Notes under the pieces: model-generated
Seen by the model: only the letters and a program-made list of their open reading frames with translations
Told to the model about the DNA's origin: nothing
Database searches by the model: none
Origin: Marinobacter halophilus
GTDB taxonomy: Bacteria; Pseudomonadota; Gammaproteobacteria; Pseudomonadales; Oleiphilaceae
DNA: 64,000 bases
Direction of reading: 5' to 3'
Assembly: GCF_003007685.1 (NCBI RefSeq)
Contig: NZ_PXNN01000011.1
Coordinates: 620,001-684,000 of the forward strand
Part shown: in pieces, positions 1 through 8,320 of the stretch
Position numbering within the stretch: the stretch's first letter is position 1
Layout of the letters: each line of letters starts with the position of its first letter
Translations under genes and position numbers: made by a program

Positions 1-255
1 CACATCATCGCCTTTATCGAGTTGACCATTGTCACTCGACTGGCCTGGCCACGGCTGAGCGCCTATTGGTATGTGCCCGCGTTGCTTGGCTTCGGCTTTG
101 CCCTTGAAGCCGTTCAGGCGACCCTGCCCTACCGGGACTTTTCCATGGCGGATGTCCTGGCAGACGCCTTCGGCATCGCCGTCGGCATGCTCCCCTGGCC
201 CGGACTACGTGCCGCCCGCCAGGCAGACTTGCGAAATTCGCCCGAATCGTTGTGA
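1..255 (+). CDS. VanZ-like membrane protein, 3' end only
   Basis: An open frame enters from the left edge and stops at 253-255, giving about 84 residues. The visible part is hydrophobic, with two likely membrane segments (around residues 23-40 and 50-62) separated by an acidic motif (FSMADVLADAFGIAVG). The aromatic/Glu-rich segment followed by an Asp-x-x-x-Asp helix is the pattern of the VanZ-like family of small integral membrane proteins, whose function outside glycopeptide resistance is mostly unknown. The start lies outside the window. The stop codon overlaps the GacA-type box of the RNA gene that follows. Family assignment is by pattern only and tentative. Confidence 0.55.
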   Translation, partial: HIIAFIELTIVTRLAWPRLSAYWYVPALLGFGFALEAVQATLPYRDFSMADVLADAFGIAVGMLPWPGLRAARQADLRNSPESL

Positions 256-268
256 GACATCTCTCACA
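251..268 (+). promoter_or_regulatory. GacA/UvrY-type upstream activating box
   Basis: TGTGAGACATCTCTCACA is a perfect 7-bp inverted repeat with a 4-base centre. It closely matches the UvrY/GacA-bound site upstream of enterobacterial csrB (TGTGAGAGATCTCTTACA). Its centre is about 180 bases before the apparent start of the GGA-rich RNA, the usual distance for these promoters. A second arm, TGTGAGA at 273-279, also pairs with 262-268, so the site may be a double box. Confidence 0.75.
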
Positions 269-438
269 TAGCTGTGAGATCTTGTAACTGCGTAGCGTGA
301 GCAGACTCAAAGGTTCACTAATAATTTACGCCCAGCCTTATGATTTTTATAATAAAACTCTAAGCCCGTCAGCTGCGTGTTCAAAATGCCGCGCACAGTT
401 CACACGCCTGTAAAGATAGGTTCGGTATAGTGATCAAC

Positions 439-704
439 GTCAGGGATGACAAGGAAATGGATGACGCAACGGAAGCACCCCCGCACGGATTGTGGGGAGA
501 GGCAAGGACACATGGACGCCTCGCTTAAGGGAATCTAATCGGATCGCTGGCTCGGACGCTGGCACCACGGAGCGGACATAAGGACCGGCAACAAGGCAGT
601 TGCCCGAAGCGCACGGAGGCGCCGACCTGTTCCGAATCTGAACTGCTCAGGATGGCGGTTCAGTACCTGTAAAGGGCGGCCTTAGGGCAGCCCTTTATTT
701 TTTT
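439..704 (+). ncRNA. CsrB/RsmZ-like CsrA-sequestering RNA
   Basis: No credible reading frame exists here, but the stretch holds 16 GGA trinucleotides in about 230 bases, many in AGGA, TGGA or CGGA contexts and several in loops of short hairpins (for example CCCCGCACGGATTGTGGGG at 478-496). This is the hallmark of CsrB/RsmY/RsmZ RNAs, which bind many copies of the translational repressor CsrA/RsmA. The 5' end resembles CsrB (GTCAGGGATGAC). A GacA/UvrY box lies upstream, a TATAGT -10-like element is at 426-431, and a strong intrinsic terminator closes the transcript. The start point is estimated from the -10 position; the 3' end follows from the terminator. Confidence 0.85.
671..704 (+). terminator. 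Intrinsic terminator of the CsrB-like RNA
   Basis: AAAGGGC at 671-677 pairs with GCCCTTT at 690-696 and is followed by a run of T with one A interruption through 704. The stem plus U-tract is a classic Rho-independent terminator and sets the 3' end of the RNA. Confidence 0.88.
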
Positions 705-800
705 GTTTCTGTTAATTCCTGCCGCCCAAGCCAGACAGCTGCGCACCTGCTGAAATGTACCCCGTCCTTTCTGACGGTTGCAAAGCCGACAGTGTACTCT

Positions 801-830
801 TTGGCCCGGGTATCGGCAGTCCGGTATACT
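801..830 (+). promoter_or_regulatory. Candidate sigma-70 promoter for mnmH
   Basis: TTGGCC at 801-806 and TATACT at 825-830 are separated by 18 bases and lie 35 bases before the mnmH start. The -10 hexamer is near consensus; the -35 is only a half match. Confidence 0.5.
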
Positions 831-864
831 GCCGCCTCATCCTGAGTGACAGCGATCCGTTAAT

Positions 865-1968
865 ATGGCCAGCAGACCCGATACCGATGACTTCCTCCAT
901 CTATTTTTGAACGACATTCCGATGATGGACGTGCGAGCACCGGTGGAGTTCGACAAAGGCAGCTTCCCCGGCGCTGAAAATGCGCCCCTGATGAATGATG
1001 AGGAACGGCACCGGGTAGGTATCTGTTATAAGGAAAAAGGTCAGGACAAAGCCATCGAGCTTGGCCACCAGCTGGTATCCGGTGACATCAAAGCACAACG
1101 GGTTGAAGCCTGGAAGCGATTTGTCGCCCGCCATCCCGAGGGCTATCTGTTCTGCTTTCGGGGCGGCCTTCGTTCACGGCTGACCCAGCAATGGATCAAG
1201 GAATCCGGCCTGGATTACCCTCTGATCAAAGGCGGCTACAAAGCGCTGCGCCGTTTTTTGATCGACAGCCTCGATCAGTTGATCGAAAGCCAGCAATTTA
1301 TTGTGCTGAGCGGCCGCACCGGCACCGGCAAAACCCGTGTATTACTCGACTTGCCCAATCCGGTCGATCTGGAAGGCCTGGCCAATCATCGCGGCTCCAG
1401 CTTTGGCCGACAGGTCACACCGCAACCCTCCCAGATTGACTTCGAAAACCGGCTTGCCGTTGCCATGCTCAAAGCACACCACCAAGTCGGCGACCCGATC
1501 TATCTGGAAGACGAAAGCCGCCTGATCGGACGCTGCACCCTGCCGGAACGTCTACGTGCGCGCATGGCAGAATCTCCGCTGCTGGTTCTGGAACAGCCGA
1601 TGGAAGAACGTGTCGCCATCATCCGCGCCGATTACGTCGAAGGCATGCTTGCGGATTACCTCAAACGAGACGGTGAAGAGGCCGGCTGGCTCAACTACCG
1701 GGACTATCTGCTCAGCGCCCTGGACAGAATCCGCAAACGGTTGGGCGGCGAGCGTCACCAGCAATTACGGCAGCTGATGGAGCAGGCAATCAATCTGCAA
1801 CAGTCTTCTGGTCAACTCGACGGCCATCACGCCTGGATCGAATCGCTACTATGTGACTATTATGACCCCATGTACGACTACCAACTGAGCCAGAAACAGG
1901 GCAAGATTCTGATGCAAGGCGACCCGAATACTCTTCGGGCGTTTGCCCGAGCCAAACATTCTTTTTAG
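865..1968 (+). CDS. mnmH: tRNA 2-selenouridine synthase MnmH
   Basis: This 367-residue protein has the length and two-part layout of MnmH (SelU/YbbB). An N-terminal rhodanese-like domain carries the active-site cysteine C97 in CFRGGLRS, and a P-loop domain has GRTGTGKT at 150-157. MnmH replaces the sulfur of 5-substituted 2-thiouridine at the tRNA wobble position with selenium from selenophosphate, through a geranylated intermediate. It acts in the cytoplasm on Lys, Glu and Gln tRNAs. No selenophosphate synthetase (selD) lies next to it in this window, so whether selenium is used depends on genes elsewhere. The ATG start has a good promoter close upstream but no strong ribosome site. Confidence 0.93.
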   Translation: MASRPDTDDFLHLFLNDIPMMDVRAPVEFDKGSFPGAENAPLMNDEERHRVGICYKEKGQDKAIELGHQLVSGDIKAQRVEAWKRFVARHPEGYLFCFRGGLRSRLTQQWIKESGLDYPLIKGGYKALRRFLIDSLDQLIESQQFIVLSGRTGTGKTRVLLDLPNPVDLEGLANHRGSSFGRQVTPQPSQIDFENRLAVAMLKAHHQVGDPIYLEDESRLIGRCTLPERLRARMAESPLLVLEQPMEERVAIIRADYVEGMLADYLKRDGEEAGWLNYRDYLLSALDRIRKRLGGERHQQLRQLMEQAINLQQSSGQLDGHHAWIESLLCDYYDPMYDYQLSQKQGKILMQGDPNTLRAFARAKHSF

Positions 1969-1997
1969 CGGTTCTAATCAACATGGAGTTCGGTAAT

Positions 1998-2831
1998 ATG
2001 GAAGATCTATTCAGCGGCAACGAGCAAGCCGCCCAATGGCTGGATCAGGCGGTTGCCCTGGTCATGGCCTACGCCCCGAAGGTCGTGCTGGCGATCATCA
2101 CACTGGTTGTCGGTCTCTGGCTGATTAACCGGTTCGTTGGAGTTCTCGATAAAAAGCTGGGCGCAAAAGATCCGACGCTGAACAAGTTTCTTTGCGGACT
2201 CTTAAACATCATTTTCAAGGTGATGCTGCTGATCTCGGTTGCCTCGATGATCGGCATTGCCACCACCTCATTTATTGCTGTGATCGGTGCCGCCGGCCTG
2301 GCCATTGGCCTGGCCTTGCAGGGCAGCCTTGGCAACTTTGCCGGGGGGGTGCTGATCCTGATTTTCAAGCCGTTCAAAGTGGGTGATACCATTGAAGCTC
2401 AGGGATTCCTGGGCGCCGTGGCAGAAATCCAGATCCTCTACACGGTAGTGAACACCTTTGATAACCGCCGCATCGTCATTCCCAATGGCAGTTTGTCCAA
2501 CGACACCCTGGTGAACGTAAGCATCTACGACACACGTCGCTGCGACATGACCTTTGGCATTCACTACGACGACGACATCAACAAGGCCAAGGCTATTCTC
2601 CAACGCCTGTTTGATGAAGACGAGCGGTCCCTGAAAGACCCCGCACCACGGATTTGCGTGGGCGCCCTGGGCGAAAGCTCTGTAGACCTGATGTTCCGAG
2701 CCTGGGTGGCCACCGACGACCTCTGGCCGTACTACTGGGACATGCAGGAAAAAGTGAAAAAGGCGTTTGACGCCGAAGGTATCACCATCCCGTTCCCGCA
2801 GCGGGATGTGCACATGATCAAAACCGAATGA
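1998..2831 (+). CDS. mscS: MscS-type small mechanosensitive channel
   Basis: This is a 277-residue channel of the MscS family, which opens under membrane tension to release solutes during osmotic downshock. Three membrane segments are visible (about 22-46, 68-90, 93-125). The third is the glycine/alanine-rich pore helix (GAAGLAIGLALQGSLGNFAGG), and the cytoplasmic beta and alpha/beta domains follow, including the DRRIVIPNGSL-like motif seen here as NRRIVIPNGSL. I chose the ATG at 1998 because GGAG at 1985-1988 is well spaced from it; an in-frame ATG at 1983 would add five residues but lacks a ribosome site. It follows mnmH by 29 bases and may share its transcript. Confidence 0.92.
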   Translation: MEDLFSGNEQAAQWLDQAVALVMAYAPKVVLAIITLVVGLWLINRFVGVLDKKLGAKDPTLNKFLCGLLNIIFKVMLLISVASMIGIATTSFIAVIGAAGLAIGLALQGSLGNFAGGVLILIFKPFKVGDTIEAQGFLGAVAEIQILYTVVNTFDNRRIVIPNGSLSNDTLVNVSIYDTRRCDMTFGIHYDDDINKAKAILQRLFDEDERSLKDPAPRICVGALGESSVDLMFRAWVATDDLWPYYWDMQEKVKKAFDAEGITIPFPQRDVHMIKTE

Positions 2832-3003
2832 TTGGTATCAAAACAACACGCTCAGTAACTCGCATTCTGTGCAACCTCAACTAAGCTGACCAATAATGGC
2901 GGTGGGGCTTGCTACAACTGCCTCGCCGCCAGCCCGCCGGTACCGGTCCCGGAGACTCCACCGGGTTCAGTACCGCTGTCATTGCTGGTAGGAGATTGTC
3001 ACT

Positions 3004-3561
3004 ATGCCGGTACAGCAGTTACAACACTTTCTGGACGAGGCGGGCGTGGAATACATGTGCCTGTCTCACCCCCCTGCCTTTACCGCCCAACAACTGGCTC
3101 ACCACGTCAAAATCGCCGGTGACCGCGTAGTCAAAACCGTTATTATCGAACTCGATGGCAAGATGGCGATGCTGGTGATGCCCGCTACTTGGCGAATCCA
3201 CTGGAATCGACTGTCGCGGGTACTGGATACCGACTTCGTCGATCTGGCGGATGAACAGGCGTTTCAGGACCGGTTTCCGGACTGTGAGGTTGGCGCCATG
3301 CCCCCGTTCGGCAACTTGTTCGGGATGAGTGTGTACTGCGCCGAAGTGCTGACCACGCAGCCAGAGCTGGCCTTTGCCGCAGGCACCCACACCGAATCCA
3401 TTCACATGAAAACGTCAGACTTCCTGCAGTCGGTGCAGCCGATGGTGATCGACCGGGGTTTTACCCGGCCAGGCACCCAGAAGCCTGCCTGGTTGATCAA
3501 AAGCCGGCGCCGGCCGCAGGCCCGGGAAAGGGCGACCGCCGCCGGAATTGCAGGCTACTGA
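3004..3561 (+). CDS. YbaK/EbsC-family aminoacyl-tRNA deacylase
   Basis: A 185-residue protein with the YbaK/prolyl-tRNA editing fold: an early lysine in VVKTVIIELDGK (about residues 41-52) and the GAMPPFGNLFGMSVY segment (about 98-112), matching the conserved GxxxPfG region of these editing enzymes. Members hydrolyse mischarged aminoacyl-tRNAs, such as Cys-tRNA(Pro) or Ala-tRNA(Pro), in the cytoplasm. The substrate cannot be told from sequence. GGAG lies 12 bases before the ATG. The C-terminal about 25 residues are basic and look like a tail outside the core domain. Confidence 0.85.
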   Translation: MPVQQLQHFLDEAGVEYMCLSHPPAFTAQQLAHHVKIAGDRVVKTVIIELDGKMAMLVMPATWRIHWNRLSRVLDTDFVDLADEQAFQDRFPDCEVGAMPPFGNLFGMSVYCAEVLTTQPELAFAAGTHTESIHMKTSDFLQSVQPMVIDRGFTRPGTQKPAWLIKSRRRPQARERATAAGIAGY

Positions 3562-3637
3562 AGCCCGCAGATTGATCCCGGTCGCTTGTCTGGCACGCGG
3601 CATCGCGTAAACTGATGCCATCAGACAGGAACCGGAT

Positions 3638-4933
3638 ATGACCCAAGCATTTGACATCATCATCGTTGGCGCCGGCATGGTCGGCGCGGCACTGGCCACC
3701 GGCCTTGGCCAGCAAGGCATAAAAGTGTGCCTGATCGATAAGGCAACACCGGCGGACTTCGATCCTCACGCCAGCCCGGACATTCGGGTATCGGCCCTCA
3801 GTGCCGGCAGTGAACGCTACCTGCAAAGCCTCGGCGCCTGGCACGCCATTCTGGCCATGCGCGCCACCCCCTATCGCCGGCTGGCGGTCTGGGATGACAC
3901 CCCACACCCGCTGAGCAAGCTGCTACCAGGCTCCCTGACCGAGGTCGAGTTCAGCGCCACCGACTTGGGCGCAAGCCACCTGGGTCACATTGTGGAAAAC
4001 AGCATCACTCAGAACGCGCTCTGGCAAACGGTCAAACGGGAACCGGACGTGGCCCTGATGACCGGCCAGGGCATCAACACACTGGATCAAAGCGCCGACC
4101 AAGCCACCATTACCCTGGAAGACGGCACCGAGCTGAGTGCACAACTGATTATCGGCGCCGACGGCGCCCTGTCAAAGGTGCGGTCGCTGGCCGGCATTGG
4201 CGTTACCCGGGATCAGTACGAACAACAGGCGATGGTGATGTCTATCCGCTATCGTGGCCAACCGGAAGACATTACCTGGCAGGGCTTTTATCCCAGCGGC
4301 CCCAGAGCATTCTTACCTTTGCACAGCGCCGGCGACCCGTTCCCTGGCGAAACCTGGGGCTCGCTGGTCTGGTACGACTGCCCCGCCCGCCTGGCGCAGC
4401 TCAAAGCCCTGAGTGATGACCAACTGATGGCGGAAATCCGTACCGCCTTCCCGGCCAGACTGCCACAGTTGACCCACATCGACGCCAAAGCCAGTTTCCC
4501 GATTGCCCGGCAACACGCCAAACAGTATGTCCTGAACCGCGTGGTGCTGGCCGGTGACGCCGCCCACACCATCAATCCGCTCGCTGGCCAGGGCGTTAAC
4601 CTTGGCTTTCAGGACGCTCAGTGCCTGCAGGGTCTGATCAAAGAAGCCCGTCGCAGTGGCGATGACCTGGCCAATCCGCGCTGGCTGGCCCAGTATGAAC
4701 ACCAGCGGCGCCCTGCCAACCGGCGCATGATGCTGGCCATGGATCTGTTCTACCACCTGTTCAGTAACCAGATCCCACCGGTGCACCTGGCCCGCAACCT
4801 GGGCCTGGGCGCTGCCCGCGCCCTGCCCTTTGCCCGCAACCGGGTCGCCCGTTATGCCATGGGCCTGGATGAGCAACTGCCCCGCCCGGTGCAACAAATT
4901 CTCAATCGCCTGCCCGGCCTCAACCGGATCTAG
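3638..4933 (+). CDS. UbiH/UbiF/VisC-family FAD monooxygenase
   Basis: This 431-residue flavoprotein hydroxylase has the dinucleotide-binding motif GAGMVG near the N-terminus (residues 9-14) and the second FAD motif GDAAHTINPLAGQG near residues 307-320, both diagnostic of the UbiH/UbiF/VisC/COQ6 family. Members add hydroxyl groups to the aromatic ring of ubiquinone precursors at the inner membrane. The ring position (C1, C5 or C6) cannot be settled by eye, so no symbol is given. It follows the YbaK gene by 76 bases and precedes the HIT gene by 39 bases. Confidence 0.88.
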   Translation: MTQAFDIIIVGAGMVGAALATGLGQQGIKVCLIDKATPADFDPHASPDIRVSALSAGSERYLQSLGAWHAILAMRATPYRRLAVWDDTPHPLSKLLPGSLTEVEFSATDLGASHLGHIVENSITQNALWQTVKREPDVALMTGQGINTLDQSADQATITLEDGTELSAQLIIGADGALSKVRSLAGIGVTRDQYEQQAMVMSIRYRGQPEDITWQGFYPSGPRAFLPLHSAGDPFPGETWGSLVWYDCPARLAQLKALSDDQLMAEIRTAFPARLPQLTHIDAKASFPIARQHAKQYVLNRVVLAGDAAHTINPLAGQGVNLGFQDAQCLQGLIKEARRSGDDLANPRWLAQYEHQRRPANRRMMLAMDLFYHLFSNQIPPVHLARNLGLGAARALPFARNRVARYAMGLDEQLPRPVQQILNRLPGLNRI

Positions 4934-4972
4934 CGGGCCGGTCGTTCATTGAATAACAACCAAGGAGCCATC

Positions 4973-5338
4973 ATGTCTGAAACTCTCTTCACCAAAATCA
5001 TCAACCGGGAAATCCCGGCCGACATCGTGTACGAAGACGACCTCAGCCTGGCATTCAAAGACATCAACCCCCAGGCCCCGGTGCACCTGCTGATCATCCC
5101 GAAAAAAGCCATCGCCACCATCAACGACATCGAAGAGGGCGACCGGGAAGTGGTGGGGCATCTGTATTGGGTAGCCGGAAAACTGGCCCAAGACATGGGC
5201 TTTGCCGAGGATGGCTATCGGGTGGTGATGAACTGCGGGGAAAACGCAGGGCAGACGGTGTTTCACATCCACCTGCACCTGCTGGCTGGCAAGCCTTTAG
5301 GCTGGCCGCCCTATACCGACAAAATGAAGCAGGCCTGA
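4973..5338 (+). CDS. Histidine triad (HIT) hydrolase, HinT type
   Basis: This 121-residue protein is a HIT-family purine nucleoside phosphoramidase. The active-site triad HIHLHLL sits at residues 98-104, and the N-terminal FTKIINREIPADIVYEDD is the classic HinT opening. HinT enzymes cleave AMP-amine bonds and adenylated lysyl adducts in the cytoplasm. The start at 4973 is fixed by AAGGAG at 4962-4967; an in-frame alternative start upstream (4949) has no ribosome site. Length matches bacterial HinT (about 119). Confidence 0.93.
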   Translation: MSETLFTKIINREIPADIVYEDDLSLAFKDINPQAPVHLLIIPKKAIATINDIEEGDREVVGHLYWVAGKLAQDMGFAEDGYRVVMNCGENAGQTVFHIHLHLLAGKPLGWPPYTDKMKQA

Positions 5339-5343
5339 CTGGC

Positions 5344-5367
5344 GGGGAGGTAAGCGACCACCTCCCC
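5344..5367. terminator. Hairpin between convergent hinT-like and phoU genes
   Basis: GGGGAGGT at 5344-5351 pairs perfectly with ACCTCCCC at 5360-5367 around an 8-base loop. It sits just after the HIT stop and before the phoU stop on the other strand. No U-tract follows on either side, so termination efficiency is uncertain. Confidence 0.5.
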
Positions 5368-5386
5368 TGATATCAGGCTGCCGAAG

Positions 5387-6109
5387 TCAGCGACCGACGA
5401 CTTTCTCGGTTTCTTCCATGGGCGAATGACGAACGTCTTCGCCTTTGGCCATGAAGATCACATGCTCTGCGATGTTGCAGGCGTGGTCGCCAATACGCTC
5501 AAGCGCACGCAGCACCCACATCACCATCATGCAACGGCTGATGTTACGAGTATCTTCCATCATGAACGTCAACAGCGCCCGGGCCGCAGCCTGGTACTCT
5601 TCATCAACCTGCTTGTCTTCCTTCATGATTCTTAAAGCCTGTTCAGAATCCAGGCGGGCAAACGCATCCAGCGCATCGTGTATCATGCTCATCACATGAT
5701 TGCCAATATGACGGATTTCTATATAGCCGCGGGGCGCCTGGCCTTCCTCTGACAATTTGATGGCCATCTTCGCAATCTTCTTGGCCTCGTCGCCCATCCG
5801 CTCCAGATCGGCCACCATCTTGATCACTGAAATAACCAGTCGAAGATCCCGGGCCGTCGGTTGCCGGCGGGCAATAACCAGAATGGCCTCCTCGTCGAGA
5901 TCCCTTTCCATCTTGTCGACGATCTTGTCGTTGAGACGAGTTTGCTCAGCCAGTTGACCGTCATTATCCACCAGCGCCTGAATTGCATGTTCCACCTGAC
6001 TTTCCACCAGACCGCCCATGTTCAGAAACTGGGTTTTCAATTCAGTCAGCTCATCATTGAACTTCTCGGAGATGTGATCTCCGTATACATCGTCTTTTTT
6101 ATTCGGCAT
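5387..6109 (-). CDS. phoU: Phosphate signalling protein PhoU
   Basis: A 240-residue, almost entirely helical protein with two PhoU repeats, each with the metal-binding E-rich helix pattern (ERMGDEAKKIA and ERIGDHACNIAEH). PhoU links the Pst transporter to PhoR and keeps the Pho regulon off when phosphate is plentiful. The start at 6109 (MPNKKDD) is preceded by GGAG nine bases upstream; the in-frame extension upstream has no ribosome site and is not supported. It is the last gene of pstSCAB-phoU, 32 bases after pstB. Confidence 0.95.
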   Translation of the reverse strand: MPNKKDDVYGDHISEKFNDELTELKTQFLNMGGLVESQVEHAIQALVDNDGQLAEQTRLNDKIVDKMERDLDEEAILVIARRQPTARDLRLVISVIKMVADLERMGDEAKKIAKMAIKLSEEGQAPRGYIEIRHIGNHVMSMIHDALDAFARLDSEQALRIMKEDKQVDEEYQAAARALLTFMMEDTRNISRCMMVMWVLRALERIGDHACNIAEHVIFMAKGEDVRHSPMEETEKVVGR

Positions 6110-6141
6110 ACCTGATATCTCCAATATTCCGGGGGCTGCAA

Positions 6142-7032
6142 TCAACCAAAGCGGCCAGTAATGTAGGATTCGGTTAGCTGATGTTCCGGAGAGGTAAACA
6201 CTTTGTCCGTCTCATTCACTTCCACCAGGTGCCCCAAATGAAAATACGCCGTGCGACGTGACACTCGAGCTGCCTGCTGCATGGAGTGAGTCACAATCAC
6301 AATAGTATAACTTTCCGACATTTCCGAAATCAGTTCTTCCACCTTCGCAGTGGCGATGGGGTCAAGTGCTGAGCACGGCTCGTCCATCAAGATCACTTCC
6401 GGGCTGACCGCGATGGCTCGCGCAATGCAAAGTCTCTGTTGCTGGCCGCCGGACATTCCGGTCGCGACTGAGTCGAGGCGATCTTTCGCCTCTTCCCACA
6501 ACCCGGCTTTACGGAGGCTGTTCTCAACGATTTCGTCAAGATCAGACTTGCGGTTGGCCAAGCCATGAATTCGAGGGCCATAGGCGACGTTGTCGTAGAT
6601 GGATTTCGGAAACGGGTTCGGCTTCTGGAACACCATACCCACCCGGGCGCGAAGCTCGACGACATCTCTCTTGGAATGGTAAACATCCTCGTCATCCAGC
6701 AACAGCTGACCTTCAACCCGACAAATGTCGATGCTGTCGTTCATCCGATTCAGGCAACGCAGGAACGTCGATTTACCACAGCCCGAGGGGCCAATAAAGG
6801 AAATAACCTCGTTTCGGCCAATATCGAGACTGATGTCTTTTATGGCGCGATCACTGCCGTAGGAAACACTCACGTTACGCAACTTGAACTTGGGATCGTC
6901 GACAAACGGCTTGCCAACCGTCCTGCCCTCTTCGATTATCGTGTCCTCTGGCCGGTCTGCGGGCACCGGAATCTCTGCGCCCTGGTCTTGCATGTTGGCT
7001 TTTGCGGCAATACTCGGATTCATCGTGTTCAT
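6142..7032 (-). CDS. pstB: Phosphate ABC transporter ATPase PstB
   Basis: A 296-residue ABC ATPase with Walker [10 protein letters not shown], the PstB-specific [18 protein letters not shown] segment, signature [14 protein letters not shown] and Walker B VILMDEP. It powers high-affinity phosphate uptake together with PstA and PstC. The N-terminus carries about 45 extra residues before the ATPase core compared with E. coli PstB. The start at 7032 follows AAGGAG by seven bases; a longer in-frame form is not supported. It is 10 bases after pstA. Confidence 0.95.
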   Translation of the reverse strand: MNTMNPSIAAKANMQDQGAEIPVPADRPEDTIIEEGRTVGKPFVDDPKFKLRNVSVSYGSDRAIKDISLDIGRNEVISFIGPSGCGKSTFLRCLNRMNDSIDICRVEGQLLLDDEDVYHSKRDVVELRARVGMVFQKPNPFPKSIYDNVAYGPRIHGLANRKSDLDEIVENSLRKAGLWEEAKDRLDSVATGMSGGQQQRLCIARAIAVSPEVILMDEPCSALDPIATAKVEELISEMSESYTIVIVTHSMQQAARVSRRTAYFHLGHLVEVNETDKVFTSPEHQLTESYITGRFG

Positions 7033-7042
7033 ATCATTCTCC

Positions 7043-8320
7043 TTACCAGCGACGCTCAAGCCGCTTGCGCAGCCAGATCGCCAGTGCGTTCATAATGATC
7101 ATAAAGGTGAGCAGCACCATGATGGCCGCGGATGCCAACTCTACAAACCCTTGTTCGGAGCTGCTTGCCCAGAGGTAAATCTGTACTGGTAGTACGGTGG
7201 CTGAATCTAAAAAGCCGCCCGGAACATCCACGATAAAGGCCACCATGCCTATCAGCAACAGCGGGGCTGTTTCCCCCAAGGCCTGGGCCATACCAATGAT
7301 GGAACCGGTCAGCATGCCAGGCATCGCCAGCGGCACCACGTGATGAAGCACCACCTGCATCTTGGAGGCGCCGATGCCTTCGGCCGCCTCCCGTATAGAG
7401 GGCGGCACGCTCTTGATAGCGGCGCGGCTGGAAATGATGATCGTCGGCAGCGTCATCAGCGCCAACACCATACCCCCCAACACGGGTACCGAACGCGGCA
7501 TACCAAAGAGGCCAATGAAAACCGCGAGGCCCAACAAACCGAAGATGATCGATGGTACCGCCGCCAGGTTGTTGATGTTGACCTCAATGAAGTCGGTAAT
7601 CTTGTTCTGGGGCGCGAACTCCTCCAGATAAACCGCTGCCGCAACCCCGACGGGGAACGCAATCGCCAGCGTAACCAGCATCGTCAATAGAGAACCGACG
7701 ATGGCGCCAAGAACACCGGCGTTGGCAGGTTCCCTGGAGTCACCACGACTGAACAGCACGTCGTTGAAGCTGGTGTCGATGACCCCTTTCTCCAACAGTT
7801 CATCCACCCAGCGTTGCTGCTGTTCGGACAGCTTGATACTGTATTGCGAATTGTCCGGATGCTTGACGTACACCGAGACCCGATCATGGGCCGGGAACTC
7901 AATCGATTGAGTGGAATTCAGAAGATCCGGTTTCGCGATCAGTAAATCGCGGATTTCGCTGGCCGCATAGGTGCCAATCAAACGTCCCAGCTCACGCTTT
8001 TCACCCGCGCTGTCTGCCTCTGGAAAATGCTCCTGCAATGCGGCGATAATCGGCGCTGAAAAATCCGCCATGGACCGCTGATCCGCATCGGTCGGATCAT
8101 CCAGATACATCAGTTCAGAATCGAGAACCACCTCCAGGGTGATGGTGGTTTTTACGAACCCTGTATGTCCCTTGCCGATAATATCTGCAAACAGGATGAA
8201 CAGGGACGCAAGTGCAATGAATATTGCGAGAATTCCGTACAGGCGGAATCTGCGCTCCTTGCGGTACCGGCGTTTCAGCGAGTTGCGGACTATCTCCGCC
8301 TGAGCACTTTGATCACTCAT
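7043..8320 (-). CDS. pstA: Phosphate ABC transporter permease PstA, enlarged
   Basis: This 425-residue protein is an inner-membrane permease of the Pst system. The C-terminal about 240 residues hold the permease core with the EAA loop ([20 protein letters not shown]). The N-terminal about 190 residues are unusual: after one membrane helix (about 27-47) comes a large soluble, probably periplasmic insert before the second helix. E. coli PstA is about 296 residues. The start follows a GGGAAC ribosome site and overlaps pstC by 8 bases, so translation is probably coupled. Confidence 0.93.
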   Translation of the reverse strand: MSDQSAQAEIVRNSLKRRYRKERRFRLYGILAIFIALASLFILFADIIGKGHTGFVKTTITLEVVLDSELMYLDDPTDADQRSMADFSAPIIAALQEHFPEADSAGEKRELGRLIGTYAASEIRDLLIAKPDLLNSTQSIEFPAHDRVSVYVKHPDNSQYSIKLSEQQQRWVDELLEKGVIDTSFNDVLFSRGDSREPANAGVLGAIVGSLLTMLVTLAIAFPVGVAAAVYLEEFAPQNKITDFIEVNINNLAAVPSIIFGLLGLAVFIGLFGMPRSVPVLGGMVLALMTLPTIIISSRAAIKSVPPSIREAAEGIGASKMQVVLHHVVPLAMPGMLTGSIIGMAQALGETAPLLLIGMVAFIVDVPGGFLDSATVLPVQIYLWASSSEQGFVELASAAIMVLLTFMIIMNALAIWLRKRLERRW

